A DNA stretch of 64,000 nt from Solen grandis (lineage: Eukaryota > Mollusca > Bivalvia > Adapedonta > Solenidae), in contig CM037782.1 of assembly GCA_021229015.1 (NCBI GenBank), forward strand, positions 57,905,518-57,969,517, written 5' to 3'. This document shows, one piece after another, positions 47,428 to 58,860 of this stretch. The position numbers and the translations under genes are program-made. The notes under the pieces are model-generated. The model was not told where the DNA came from. It made no database searches and saw only the letters and a list, made by a program, of their open reading frames with translations. How positions within the stretch are numbered: the stretch's first letter is position 1; each line of letters begins with the position of its first letter.

Positions 47428-49588
47428 TTTAGCTCGACTATTCGAAGAATATGAGAGCTATTGTAGTCGCCCTGGCGTTGGCGTTGCAGCTTTTGGTTAA
47501 AGTTTTGCGTGCAAGTTACAATCAACCTTATATCTCAATAACCATTTATGGTATTGACTTGAAAATTTATAAATATGTTCAGGGGCATCAGACAACCAAG
47601 GTAGATAACTCTTGACTGAATTTAATATGAATTATGGCCCCTTTTTAACTTAGAAATTTTGGTTAAAGTTTTGCATGCAATAGAAAATTTGGTTAAAGTT
47701 TTGCGTGCAAGCTACTATCTAGTTTGTATCTCAATAACCATTCCTGGTATTGACTTGAACGTTTATGAATATGTTTAGGAGCATCAGACAACCAAGGTAG
47801 ATAACTCTTGATGGAATATATTAAAAATTATGACCCCCTTTTAACTTAGAAATTTTGGTTAAAGTTTTGTATGCAAGGTACTTCAGACCTGTGAACTCTC
47901 CCGATTTTGAGCGGGAGCTACCGATAATTGCTTGCATCTCCCGGTCTACCGACCAACACCAGAAATCTACCGCCTTTGATCTCAAGGCCCCCAATATACC
48001 GCTTATCAACTTTGTTTGGCGCATACGAAGAAGAAATCAGTAAATTAGTACCGCGGTTGTTTAAGTTCCGTAATGCACAAAAATACAGGTCGCTCTACAC
48101 TGTATACTACTTAAAGTAACCAGCACCTGCTGTGGGATTATCCAATCAACACGCATTTTAAGGCTTCCTAATTATGCAAAGATGTGGAATACTCGGATGG
48201 TATTGGCAGCTTATAACTTGTTTACATTTGTCACACCCTCTACTGACTTTTGTTTATACCTGCATTTGGAACTGTTATGAAATTGCGCAATCATCACAAT
48301 GGCGGCCATTTGCGAAAAACATCAGCAATGTTTACTACCGTTTCTTTTAAAACATTTAAATTGATTAATTGGTTAACCTAGCTAGATTCCAACTGGTAAA
48401 TAGCATAGATGTACCGATGTATATAAATGACTCGATGCTAATCGCTAATGGAGCGAGTCAAAACGTATCCAAACCAAAACGTACCCAATATTTAACGTAC
48501 CCAAGTATCTTTTTTTTTTTTTTTTTTTTCATTAATTAATTATAATTATTTTTTATTTATAAAACTAAATGTGAATTAAATTCATTTAATTAAATTTTAT
48601 GACAGTTTTTGTAATGTTTTTATTTCAACATATTTTTAAATTTTAAAATTTTTATTTTTAAATATTATGCACCAATTGAATATGTCTTTGACAGTCCAAG
48701 TATAACAAATGCATATATCATACCAGAATATAAAGACAATAAAGTATTCTGAAAACATATTGGAGCCACTTGCTTTAAATTTGGCTCCAACTTCTTAAAT
48801 TTGGCTCTAATTTTTCTCATTTGGCGAATGTGTTGGCGCAAACATTTTTACATGTTGTAAGTAATTAGTTAATAAGTAATAAAAAATGAAATAAAAGTAA
48901 ATGAATAATAAAAAAAATGTGTTTTGTTATTACTGTAATGCGAAAAAAACGCGCTGCGAAAAATCTCCCTCTCACACAACCCAATCTCCCACTTTGGGAG
49001 CACAGATCTCCCACTTTCAGACCGAATAAAGTTCACAGGTCTGGTACTTTCATGCTTATATCTCAGAGTCCAGGCATGGGATTGATTTGAAACATCTTTA
49101 ATATGTTTAGGGGTATCATACTATAAAGGAAGATAACACTTGATGAAATATATTAAAAATTATGACCCACTTTTAACTTAGAATTTTAGTTAAATTTTTG
49201 CATCCAAGCTTCTATCCAGCTTATATCTCAGAAATTGCTTGTGGAGTTTACTAGAAAGTTAAGGAGTGTCTTCAGGGGCATCAGAAAACTAAAGAGGATA
49301 ACTTTTGGACTGAATTTTATGCAAATTATGGCCCTTTTCTAACTTGGATTTTTGGTTAAAGTTTTGCATGCACAGTGTTATTGTGCTTATGTCTCAGTGA
49401 GTAACTAGGAATGGGATTGATTTTAGACATCATAAAAATATTAAGGAGTATCAGACTATCAAGGTATATCATTTTTGACTATTATTATGTACAGGGTATT
49501 TGAAGGGCAAGAATTGAAACAGAATTCATTTGATTTACCAACAAGCATTTTGAATAGTCCAGCGTGCTGTCCTCTGACAGCTCTTGTT
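47428..49588 (-). mobile_element. Tandem-core element, family G, split by a TIR element
   Basis: Reverse copy of 36047-37203: 'TTTTTAGCTCGACTATTCGA' and 'GTCGCCCTGGCG' at the left, 'CCTCTGACAGCTCTTGTTAA' at the right. About half of its length is the inserted 47884-49043 element. Confidence 0.8.
47884..49043. mobile_element. 1,160-bp TIR DNA transposon, non-autonomous, 6-bp target duplication
   Basis: CAGACCTGTGAAC (47884-47896) and its exact reverse complement GTTCACAGGTCTG (49031-49043) are the termini. GTACTT flanks both sides (47878-47883 and 49044-49049). The uninterrupted host reads CAAGGTACTTTCATGC, seen in reverse at about 36586-36601, so boundaries and duplication are certain. CAG-type termini recall hAT, but hAT usually duplicates 8 bp; 6-7 bp is reported for Dada. 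No transposase frame exists. It contains a T21 tract (48508-48529) and CTCCC/GGGAG motifs near both ends. Confidence 0.9.
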
Positions 49589-49997
49589 AAAATGTTTTTT
49601 TCATTGTTCAGCTGCAATATTTTAAGTTTAAATAATCACAATCACCTATGATGTAATTATGGTAGGACTTATTGTCAGAATTGTCAAGAATTCATGATGG
49701 ATACTTTTTCTGTCAGCAATATGAATTGCTGCATCTGTTTGCCTCAATGTATTATGTTTCAAATACAAATTCTAATTGCTTAAAAGCTTGATTAATCATA
49801 CCGACAATACTACCTGTAGCTATTCAATGATGGATGTTCATTGAAATTAACGCAGGTCTTCAGATTTACGTTATGCAGCGTTCACAAGTAATCCCTGTTT
49901 GTTCAGTATCTTACCTTTTATTTTTAAATATCAAAATTACATCCATAGTTGACATGGGATATAACTAAAATAGAATAAAGCTAATGAGTTTGAGTAT

Positions 49998-50133
49998 TTA
50001 ACCCTTAACCTGCTGAATTTCTCAAATGGACTTAGCCTGCATCTTTTTGGGAACTGCAAGGATGTGCAGGCTGGCCTGGCTCTTTACTGGTGGCAAAGGT
50101 TAGCACTTACGGTTCCAGCAGGGTAAGGGTTAA
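49998..50133 (+). mobile_element. TTAA-type MITE, family 2, intact 136 bp
   Basis: TTAA ends, with CCCTTAACCTGCTG...CAGCAGGGTAAGGG termini as imperfect inverted repeats. The interior 'GGCCTGGCTCTTTACTG' and 'GGCAAAGGTTAGCAC' match the copy at 2252-2439. It lacks that copy's full hairpin. Confidence 0.85.
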
Positions 50134-50335
50134 GATATGTTCCTCTGTTTTTGAATATTAAAATTTTGTGAACTTCTGTATTGTGTCATTCTGTAAGAAT
50201 TGTTGTATGTTAGTCATAAACATACTTAATGAGATGCAATCAAACAATCACTGGACAGTGGGACCTATTCAAGGAGATGTCCCTGTACCCCCTTAATTAT
50301 GCCATTTTCCCCCAACTCTTTACCTGTTTCTTCAG

Positions 50336-50442
50336 GCCCCACGATGATAACGCTGCGCGGTTACGAGTGGCTTACGTACTCCATGTACAAAGATGAGGAG
50401 AACATCCTCACTGACCGGATGCGATTCAGTCTTCAGTTTAAG
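50336..50442 (+). CDS. Neurexin-superfamily protein, exon 4 (start of LamG 2)
   Basis: Acceptor CTGTTTCTTCAG|GCCCC and donor TTTAAG|GTATGT, 107 bp; enters in phase 1 and leaves in phase 0. It encodes residues 263-298, GPTMITLRGYEWLTYSMYKDEENILTDRMRFSLQFK. The pattern (aliphatic strand, then RMRFSLQFK matching the 'isfsFrT' LamG strand) marks the start of a second laminin-G domain directly after the EGF module. The ITLRGYEWLTY segment is my reason for leaning to axotactin-like rather than classical neurexin; this is recollection of family style, not a search. The next exon should start in phase 0, probably with a Thr-Arg-type residue, and I do not find it before the window ends. Confidence 0.92.
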
Positions 50443-50773
50443 GTATGTTACCCTGTCACATGCCCTTTTCCATTACTGCATGGCTTTGTTTGTCCTGGTT
50501 TTTACAGAAAAAACACTTCTGAAGAAATAAAGAGCATCACACATGAGGTTTTCAAAATATTTGGAAAATTTGTCTATCAAATAATACAAACCATCATCTG
50601 GGAAAGATTACCAAATTTTTTTTCTTTTTAATTAACTTCTATTTATTATCATCAACATAAAGTATCAAAGCCATGCATTTAATTATTTTTTATCATCTTA
50701 CTAGGTCCTAAATTATTGAATTTCATCCTTTTACTGTACATACAACTTCCTCAGTTGTCCATCTTCAACATTT

Positions 50774-51015
50774 TTAACCCTTTCCCTCATATAGACTCAT
50801 TTTGACGCACTCAATAGCTACCACATAAAGCCTGATCTGCAGAAAACCACAGTTAAACCTTACCAAATTTAATTACAAAATCCTCATTTCCAGACCACTT
50901 AGGAGCAACGAACAGCATAAAACCTGATCAGCCTTCGAGTTACTCGCAGGCTGATCTGGTTTTATGTTGTTTGCATAGGTCTTTTCATGGTTTCCTCTAT
51001 GAGAGAAAGGGTTAA
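50774..51015 (+). mobile_element. TTAA-type MITE, family 1, full length
   Basis: TTAA ends, complete nested palindrome with a few substitutions (GCCTTCGAGTTACTCGCAGG). Confidence 0.94.
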
Positions 51016-52089
51016 TTACTGTTGAAATTCCAAGAGTGGGTCAAATTTTTTTTTGTTTTTTAAGTCTTGTTTGTTATTTCATGTAGTATTATTTTTTGTA
51101 TAAACATGTTGTAAATATGCATCATTTATGTGCACAAAATATGCTATCCACTTGAGATAAAGACATCACTAACTTATTTACTTATTATCACTAAGCCTCA
51201 CTCTGATGTGGGTTTGAGCCCTGTCCCCGTGTTCTCAAAAATTCTTAAGTACGATCTCAGACTCATTGAACTACTGTCATCGGCATAGTTTGAGTCTGAG
51301 CCTCTGTGCATACTGTCAGTCCTCCTCCATCTGTTATAAGTTGGACATTACTCTTAAGTAAAATACTGTCGTAGCAACAGTACTCTCTTACACAGCATCA
51401 AATTCTTAACTGATCAGGTTTTTACTGTTTCTTCAAAACAATACCTTAATGTTTGAAGAAGGTTGAAAACAGCAAAAGCTGTGAAGATGAAAATTTCTTC
51501 TAGTCTGATCCGTGTTTCCAATTGTCTATCAGGGTGTAAATTGGTATTTCCATGTGGAAAAGCATTAATAGATTGGATAGAGAATGAATGGAGGAAGTAT
51601 TAGTGTAGCAGTATTGTATAGGTCATGGCTATTGCTGACACTTTCATTTTGCAGCTGTCACCTCAATACTTTGATTACTTCTCCAAGCCATGTTTCTGTA
51701 TTCATTCAGAGGCTTTCATGGGATTAAGGTTGGGGTTAACGGACGGTTTTGTTTTCAGAATGTGCAACTAAATACTAACTTGAGTATGGTAGAGCTTACG
51801 AACAATCAGGTCATATGAAAGCCTTTAGGAGTTTTTATAAATGAATGTAAGATGTTGTAATCTCGCAGTGGAAACTGAATTATACTTTCACTGTGCATAA
51901 ATTTAGTCACCACCCCTCTCACTCAAATTTGTTTTCATTCCTAGTAGATAAACATTAGAATTTTATTAAATTCTTGTGAGCAACAAAAAATAATATCATA
52001 AATTTGTATAGTAAAATTTCCTTGGGGTTAAAGATTTACCACAAAAAATGACTGCGTGTGTTTCTGTTTATTTAGTTTATGAAGGGCTG

Positions 52090-52189
52090 NNNNNNNNNNN
52101 NNNNNNNNNNNNNNNNNNNNNNNNNNNNNNNNNNNNNNNNNNNNNNNNNNNNNNNNNNNNNNNNNNNNNNNNNNNNNNNNNNNNNNNNN
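52090..52189. other. Assembly gap (100 N)
   Basis: Exactly 100 N inside intron 4, true size unknown. Confidence 0.98.
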
Positions 52190-53510
52190 ACTTATTTAAA
52201 ACCAGACCTGAACATTTACTATACTGGTCTGAGTTGTATGTAAAAACCTAACCACAAATAATATTTTCTAAATTTGGGGCCCATGATTTGAACAATATTA
52301 TATTTGCATTATAATGGAGAATATTGTGATAGATCTGGACTGAATACGCCAGGTATCATGTTCATTAGATCTGAGTGCAACAGACAGAAAGCTATTTCAA
52401 AGTCGATATGTTCTGATTTTTTAAAGCTTTTACCAGGAAAATATAGGAAAGCTTTCAAATCTGTCTGATATGCAAATGTGCTCCAGGCCTATTTAAAGAG
52501 GAACAAACACAAATAGTCATATTACATTTTCCCCTAGAGAAACTACAATTCAGAAACTGGAACTGCTGCATCAGGATATGTTTAGAAAAACACATCAAAC
52601 AATGATCAATACAGTTCTTTAATGTCATGGCAAATTTCTGTTTTCAGACTTCATCAAAATACAACTATGGTTGATCTACTGGCAACTATTGACACATCAT
52701 CAGTCAGAATGGCCACATTCATTCATCAAAGGCCCCCCTACACACTATTTCAAAACCTTTAATTCATACGTTCAAGGTTTCGCATCAGAAGACTATCTGA
52801 AATAACTCTATCATTGTCACTCACAATTTATAGAAGTACTTTGAACATACAATTACTTGATAAACAGTCAAGTCCACAGATGAAAATTGATTTTTATTCT
52901 CTTAATTGCTCTCAATTGCTCCCTGGTGAATACTGATGTTTTGTCCTAAAACTGCAATCACAGGGGATACATGAGAGCCTGGTATGCAGGTCATGAAGCA
53001 TCTCGAATTGAGATTTTCCTCGACATACCTTATTTATTAACCTGGAGAATAGGTCTTTCAGAATTTTCTTTCAAACAAAAGTCTTCATTTTTTTTTTTTG
53101 AAATGCTATAATTGCTGTCAGGAAAATCGCAGTTACAGATGTTATGTGAAACACAGGCCTGGTCCAACAGAATAAGATTTGGGGTGATCTACAAGGATGA
53201 AATTAATTGTTCTCAAGTTATTTATAGATAGCGCCTTGCAGTCCAGCCTGCCACTATGACCTTGTAATAGGGTCATTTCAAGCATTCAAAAGGTCAGATT
53301 TAATTTCAGCTGGAGATCCTATTATTGTTTGAACTTTATTTATTCTACATTTATTGCAATGAACATATAATCACACACACACACATAAATACATATAATC
53401 ACAACAAAAATATTTGCAAAATCTAAGAAATAAATAAAAATTAGATGTGTAAATAGATAGCATATCAATAAATAAGAAATATCTTTAAAAAAATATTTGG
53501 TGTAAGAAAA

Positions 53511-55286
53511 ACAAGAGGGCCATGATGGCCCTGGATCGCTCACCTGGTATCATTAGGCTATGTAAAATCAAGTGACCCCTGGGGCAGAGCCAATTTTGAC
53601 CCCAGGGTCATGATTTGAACAAACTTGGGAGAGGTCTATTAGCCTATGTTACATACCAAATATCTAAACTCCAGACCTTGTTGTTTTTGAGAAGAAGATT
53701 TTTTTCCCAAAATAAGTCTATGTAAAATCAAGTGATCCCTGGGGCGGGGCCAATTTTCACCAAATATCTAAACCCCAGGCCATGTGTTTTCTAGTTTTCT
53801 AAAAAGAAGAATTTTCAAGTTATTTCTATATTAGCCTATGTTAAATCAAGTGACCCCTGGGGCGGGGCCAATTTTGACCCCAGGGTCATAATTTGAACAA
53901 TCTTGGTAGAGAGTCATAAGATCATGCTACATACCAAAAATCAGAAGGCTAGGCCTTGTGGTTTCGAGAAGAAGATTTTTCAAGTTTTTTTAAAATCAGC
54001 CCCTTGGCAGGGCCAAATTTGACCCCAGGGCCATGATTTGAACAAACTTGGTTGTGATCTACTAGACAATGCTTCACACTAAATATCTAAATTCCAGGCC
54101 TTGTGGTTTCTGAGAAGAAGATTTTTCAAATTTTCCTATATTAGCCTATGTTAAATCAAGTGACCCCTGGGGTGGGGCCAACTTTGACCCCAGGGTCATG
54201 ATTTGAACAATCTTGGTAGAGAGTCATAAGATCGTGCTACATACCAAATATCTTAACTCCTGGTCTTGTGGTTTCTGAGAAGAAGATTTTTCAATTTTTT
54301 CTATATAAGCCTATGTAAAATCAGGGACCCCTTGGGGGCCAAATTTGACCCCAGGGCTACTAGACAATGCTGCACACCAAATATCTAAACCCCAGGCCTT
54401 GTGGTTTCTGAGAAGAAGATTTTTCAAGTTTTTCCTATATTAGCCTATGTAAAATCAGAGACCCCTTGGCGGGGCCAAATTTGACCCCATGGCCATGATT
54501 ATATATATAGGAGTCACTATGCCGGTCGGTCCGTCCGTCCGTCTGTAGTTTTTTTGTCCACGCTATTTCTCAATAACTACTGGATGGATTTCAAACAAAC
54601 ATCATAGGAAGCTTCAATATCAAGCACAGATGTGCATATTATGAAGTGGTTACGGTTGACTGATTTTCTTTTGAGTTATGGCCCTTTGCTGATTTTCTGG
54701 AGTTTTCTTTGTCCATGCTATTTCTCATTAACTACTGGATGGATTTCAATCAATCTTCATAGGAAGCTTAACTGGTGAGCATAGATGTGCATATTATGAA
54801 ATTGTTACAGTTGACTGACTTTTTTTTTAGTTATGGCCCTTTGCTGATTTTCTGGAGTTTTCTTTGTCCATGCTATTTCTCAATAACTACTGGATGGATT
54901 TCAATCGGTCATAGGAAGCTTCAATATCAAGCACAGATGTGCATATTATGAAATGGTTATGGTTGACTAATTTTCTTTTGAGTTATGGCACTTTGTTGAT
55001 TTCTTGGAGTTTTCTTTGTCCACACTATTTTTCAATAACTACTGGATGGATTTCAATCAAATTTCATAGGAAGCTTCACTAGCAAGCATAGATGTGCATA
55101 TTGCGAAATGGTTACAGTTGACTGATTTTCTTTTGTTTTAATCGCCCTTTGCTGATTTTCATTGCATTATTTCCCAATAACTAATTTACTTTCTTTAGCT
55201 ACAGTTTTCCTCATCTCATTTATCTGTTGATGAACTTAGAACTTTATTACATATACAATTTTAAATAAGCTGGTCATTTAAATCTA

Positions 55287-55332
<46 letters not shown>

Positions 55333-56366
55333 TTTTATTTTATTTTATTTTTGCATGTGCATGCTGTTCAGACTAATTTGTTTACGTTGCCCTTACTGAA
55401 TTGATGAATGTTGGAATTTTTTGTTAAAGACAGCCACTGAACATAAAAAGATATTCTTTTTTTATTAGTCTTGCATAATTTGTCACTTGAATTCATCAAT
55501 TCAGTAAATGTGACTTACCTCCTATAGGTGGGCACTGGAAACATAACCACCATGTCTTAGTAGGCCTTAGTGCAAATAGAGCTTTTTGTGTCGCTTGTGT
55601 GTTTATATTTGTCCCCAAAATGATTGTCACCTGTATTTCATGTGCGCATAATATATTTTTGCATTCAGGCTTTCTTCATATTACCATTGCCATGTGATCA
55701 TTTGCTTTCAAAATAAAAAGATTATTATAGTGAAATAGTTTTGTGTAATATGTCAATTGAAAACATCAATTCATTGTGACTTACCTCCTATAGCTGGGCA
55801 CTTGATTGTAACAAAGGCTGTGTGGGGGGTATTCATCACCTTTAGTGATAGCTCTAGTTTGAACAAACTTGGTTGTGATCTACTAGACAATGCTGCACAC
55901 CAAATATCTAAACCCCAGGCCTTGTGGTTTCTGAGAAGAAGATTTTTCAAGTTTTTCCTTTATTAGCCTATGTTAAATCAAGTGACCCCTGGGGCGGGGC
56001 CAATTTTGACCCCAGGGTCATAATTTGAACAATCTTTGTAGAGAGTCATAAGATCATGGTACATACCAAATATCAAAAGGCTAGACCTTGTGGTTTCGGA
56101 GGAGAAGATTTTTAAAATTTTCATTTTTAAAATCTATTTTTAGCTCCTGTGACCTAGATTTTTGACCAATCAAAATAATTTTAACAACTTTGGTAAAGGG
56201 CCCCATAATGAACATTCCTGTGAAGTTTTATCAAAATCCAGTGAGTAGTTTAGAAGAAGATGTTGTTTAAAGAAATTGTTGACGACGGACACACGCACGG
56301 ACGATGGACAAAAGGCGATCACAAAAGCTCACCATGAGCAAGTTTTGCTCAGGTGAGCTAAAAAAA
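53511..56366 (+). mobile_element. Tandem-core element, family D, split by a pearl-like element
   Basis: It starts ACAAGAGGGCCATGATGGCC and then 'GATCGCTCACCTG'. It carries about eight units of 110-165 bp with 'GTGACCCCTGGGGCGGGGCC', 'TTTGACCCCAGGG' and 'GTTTCTGAGAAGAAGATTTT'. A GACG/GGAC-rich run follows (about 56280-56310), and the end is the hairpin CATGAGCA...TGCTCAGGTGAGCTAAAAA. The family E element at 61061-61830 has the same two ends with a different core. No protein is encoded. Confidence 0.8.
54503..55857 (+). mobile_element. Pearl-like tandem-core element nested in family D
   Basis: 5' 'ATATATAGGAGTCACT' and a GGTC/CCGT run (54523-54543). About four units follow, each with 'TCCA.GCTATTTCTCAATAAC' and 'ACTACTGGATGGATTTCAA' at a roughly 155-165-bp period. 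A T/A-rich microsatellite lies at 55290-55355. The 3' end 'ATTCATCACCTTTAGTGAT' leads to CTAG at 55854-55857. The host sequence continues across it (…CCATGATT | TTTGAACAAACTTGG…); the unbroken version stands at about 54028-54050. Confidence 0.82.
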
Positions 56367-56564
56367 CAAAAATTTAAATGTTAAAGAAAGTAAAAGTGTT
56401 ACAATATATTTAATATAATAATGCTGGCAAGTTTTAAAAGGTCTGTGATTTTAAAATAATGCTAAAAAATGTATTTGTTGCTAAATTTAAGAAATGCAAT
56501 ATACTACCCAGTAAAAAAAACAGAAAGGGGAAAAAAAATGTAATACAAGTGAAACTTATGAAAA

Positions 56565-56645
56565 AAAAAAAAGCTGTGGGAATCGATTTCTGGGTCCTTA
56601 GTTTAGCAGACAAGCACTTAACCAAGTGCGCCACTGAGGCTGTTG
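56565..56645 (-). repeat. tRNA-like SINE head
   Basis: On the minus strand 'CTCAGTGGCGCACTTGGTTA' is followed by 'CCCAGAAATCGATTCCCAC' and an A-rich tail (the T-run side at 56560-56571). A- and B-box spacing is tRNA-like. Confidence 0.5.
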
Positions 56646-57464
56646 ATAAATACATTGTATGTTAGCTAAATTAGACACTGAAAGTTTTTCTGACTTAGAG
56701 GGACAAGTCCACTAACAAGGTTTCCTACGTTGTCTAAAGACTCACAAGTGTTTACTTTTTTAACTGCTAGGTGGTTCTTATGTTTGAATTTTCCAACTGG
56801 ATGTTTTTTATGTTAAATAGGTAGGTTAAATTGTTAAAGCTGACAATTATGCAGAAAGATATGCACCCTGAAACTCTCATTTTATGATGGAATATCCTAA
56901 ATAATTTAGACAAACCAATGAAATGAGTGATTTTCCAAACTCTTCGGTTGTTAACCAAGATTACAGATTGGTTAAAGAAATGGGTCATTTTATACAGCTT
57001 ACGCTGAAAAACAATATACTATATCAGAGATAAGTTCTCAATAAAATAAAAAATTGGAAAGTGTATTTGACAGTATGTTAATTATTAGTATGATTGTCAT
57101 ACTGACATTCTGGATATACTGGATATGCATTTTTGGTGCAAGCTAGGAAGTTTAACCATCTAGCTGTCTTCACCTACTGCATTTTGCTGGCTTGGTGCAA
57201 AAGTATTGTAACTGCTTATTTATTTATATGTACTTGCAATAATTTTTCGCCAAGCCCTAGATTTTAAATGAGACATTTGCCAATGAGAGTTCAACTGAGA
57301 AAAATAAGGGTTTTATCTAAATACTGTACCATGCTTCTTTTACTTCCTTTGAACCTTGAATGAACAATGAAAGATCTAAAATGATATGATCTGACATCTG
57401 CCTTTTAAGACTGCATGGTTTCTTGGATTTAACAGTTAAAAGTATTAAATTAAAGAAAAAAGTA

Positions 57465-57752
57465 TTAACCCTTTCCTTCATAGAGACTCATTTTGACGCA
57501 CTCAGTAGGTACCACATAAAGCCTGATCTGCAGAAAACCACAGTTAAACTACAAAAATTCGCATAGGTCTTTTCATGGTTTCCTCTATGAGGGAAAGGGT
57601 TAATGTGTAATAATTTCACTGAACATGCAGACCACTGAGGAGCAGCGAACAGCATAAAACCTGATCAGCCTGCGAGTTACTCACAGGCTGATCTGGTTTT
57701 ATGCTGTTCGCATAGGTCTTTTCATGGTTTCCTCTATGAGGGAAAGGGTTAA
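57465..57752 (+). mobile_element. TTAA-type MITE, family 1, compound duplicated copy
   Basis: A copy with a large internal deletion (57465-57603) is followed by 24 bp of flank and then a second right half (about 57627-57752). The same flank, TGTAA.AATTTCACTGAACATG, follows both right ends. So the right half plus flank was tandemly duplicated. Confidence 0.88.
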
Positions 57753-58376
57753 TATGTAACAATTTCACTGAACATGATTACAAGGTGATATGCTTGAGAC
57801 CTCAGCTTCTTACTGAATATTGAACAACCCAAGGATCTCTAAATGTTAATACATGCAGAAACCCTCATCAGAGAGAAACCTGACTAAATGTAGTCTTAGA
57901 AAGTCCACGCTGTTGTCTGGACATTGATTATGGAGTTACATGAGCAGCCCTTTAATCTTTCCTGATAGTGCAATGTCTGCACCTCTTTCATGCGATTAGA
58001 GAATAGTGTCTCTCCGCACGGAGATGAGAAAAATATCTTAGGGAGATAAAGTGCGAAGCTGTCAGTTTCAGTAAACTACAGAGATTTAATATGGAATTAA
58101 GCTATACTTTGATGTTTTTCTTCCAAAACTGAAACAAAGCTTTTAAAGCTTCATTTTTTTTTCTATTACAGATGTCCATGCTGGTGCCATAGAAATTTTT
58201 GTTTTGTTCACATATTTTTAACACTTTATGACACAAACATCATTTCAAATTTATAATATGACATTCTCAAGTTTTATGATTTTTGTCAGTTACAGTAATA
58301 TTAAGAGACTAAATTCAATATTCACACCTGTAAACTTAAAATTTTCCTTTCCACAACAGATATTGAAAAAGAATAC

Positions 58377-58570
58377 AATAAATCCTTGCTCTAAGACCAC
58401 CTCAGAATTAAGAACACCTCATTATTAAGACCACACATTTTTTGAACCAAATAGTTCTAAGTCCTGTTCTCATTATATTGGTAAAATTCACTACTAAGAC
58501 CACCTGTGATGCTATTAAGATCACTTTTCGCTGGAACTGATGCTAGTCTTAATAGCAAGGATTTACTGTA
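58377..58570. repeat. MITE-like inverted repeat with GACCACC core motifs
   Basis: 'AATAAATCCTTGCTCTAAGA' at the left and 'TCTTAATAGCAAGGATTTAC' at the right are imperfect inverted repeats. Between them 'TTAAGACCAC'-type motifs recur four to five times. TAAGACCACCTCAG is also the reverse complement of the core of the 12110-13015 minisatellite. Confidence 0.65.
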
Positions 58571-58618
58571 CTACTGTATCTGTATAGATAATGACACAAA
58601 ATAATTATGAAATAACTA

Positions 58619-58860
58619 TTAACCCTTTCCCTCATATAGACTCATTTTGACGCACTCAGTAGGTACCACATAAAGCCTGATCTGCAGAAAACCACAGTTA
58701 AACCTTACCAAATTTAATTACAAAATCCTCATTTCCAGACCACTGAGGAGCAGCGAACAGCATAAAACCTGATCAGCCTGCGAGTTACTCGCAGGCTGAT
58801 CTGGTTTTATGCTGTTCGCATAGGTCTTTTCATGGTGTCCTCTATGAGGGAAAGGATTAA
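58619..58860 (+). mobile_element. TTAA-type MITE, family 1, full length
   Basis: TTAA ends; the right terminus reads AAAGGATTAA (one substitution). Complete nested palindrome. Confidence 0.95.

Larger units (their letters stand above)
44175..50335 (+). other. Intron 3 (6,161 bp)
   Basis: Phase 1 GT...AG intron holding a decayed SINE, a tandem repeat, two TTAA-type MITEs and the large family G element with a nested TIR element. The stretches 45310-45979 and 46570-47427 show nothing else I recognise, apart from a solo pearl-like 3' end at about 46388-46424. Confidence 0.85.

Noticed and set aside
47821..48119. Overlapping short open frames inside the 47884-49043 element as transposase remnants
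   Set aside because: No transposase motif is visible and the frames are short and overlap on both strands.
52190..52250. Open stretch LFKTRPEHLLYWSELYVKT next to the gap, reminiscent of the next LamG strand
   Set aside because: To follow exon 4 in phase 0 it would need an AG directly before ACCAGACCT, but the bases there are AA; using the nearby CCAG| gives ACC TGA, an immediate stop.
53340..53510. Possible end of a retroelement with a CA-type run
   Set aside because: Only a short (CA)n tract and AT-rich sequence; no boundary or second copy was found in the window.
58150..58200. Acceptor-like TTTTTCTATTACAG before an open-looking stretch as a candidate exon 5
   Set aside because: Read in phase 0 it hits a stop after seven codons, and the residues do not resemble LamG.
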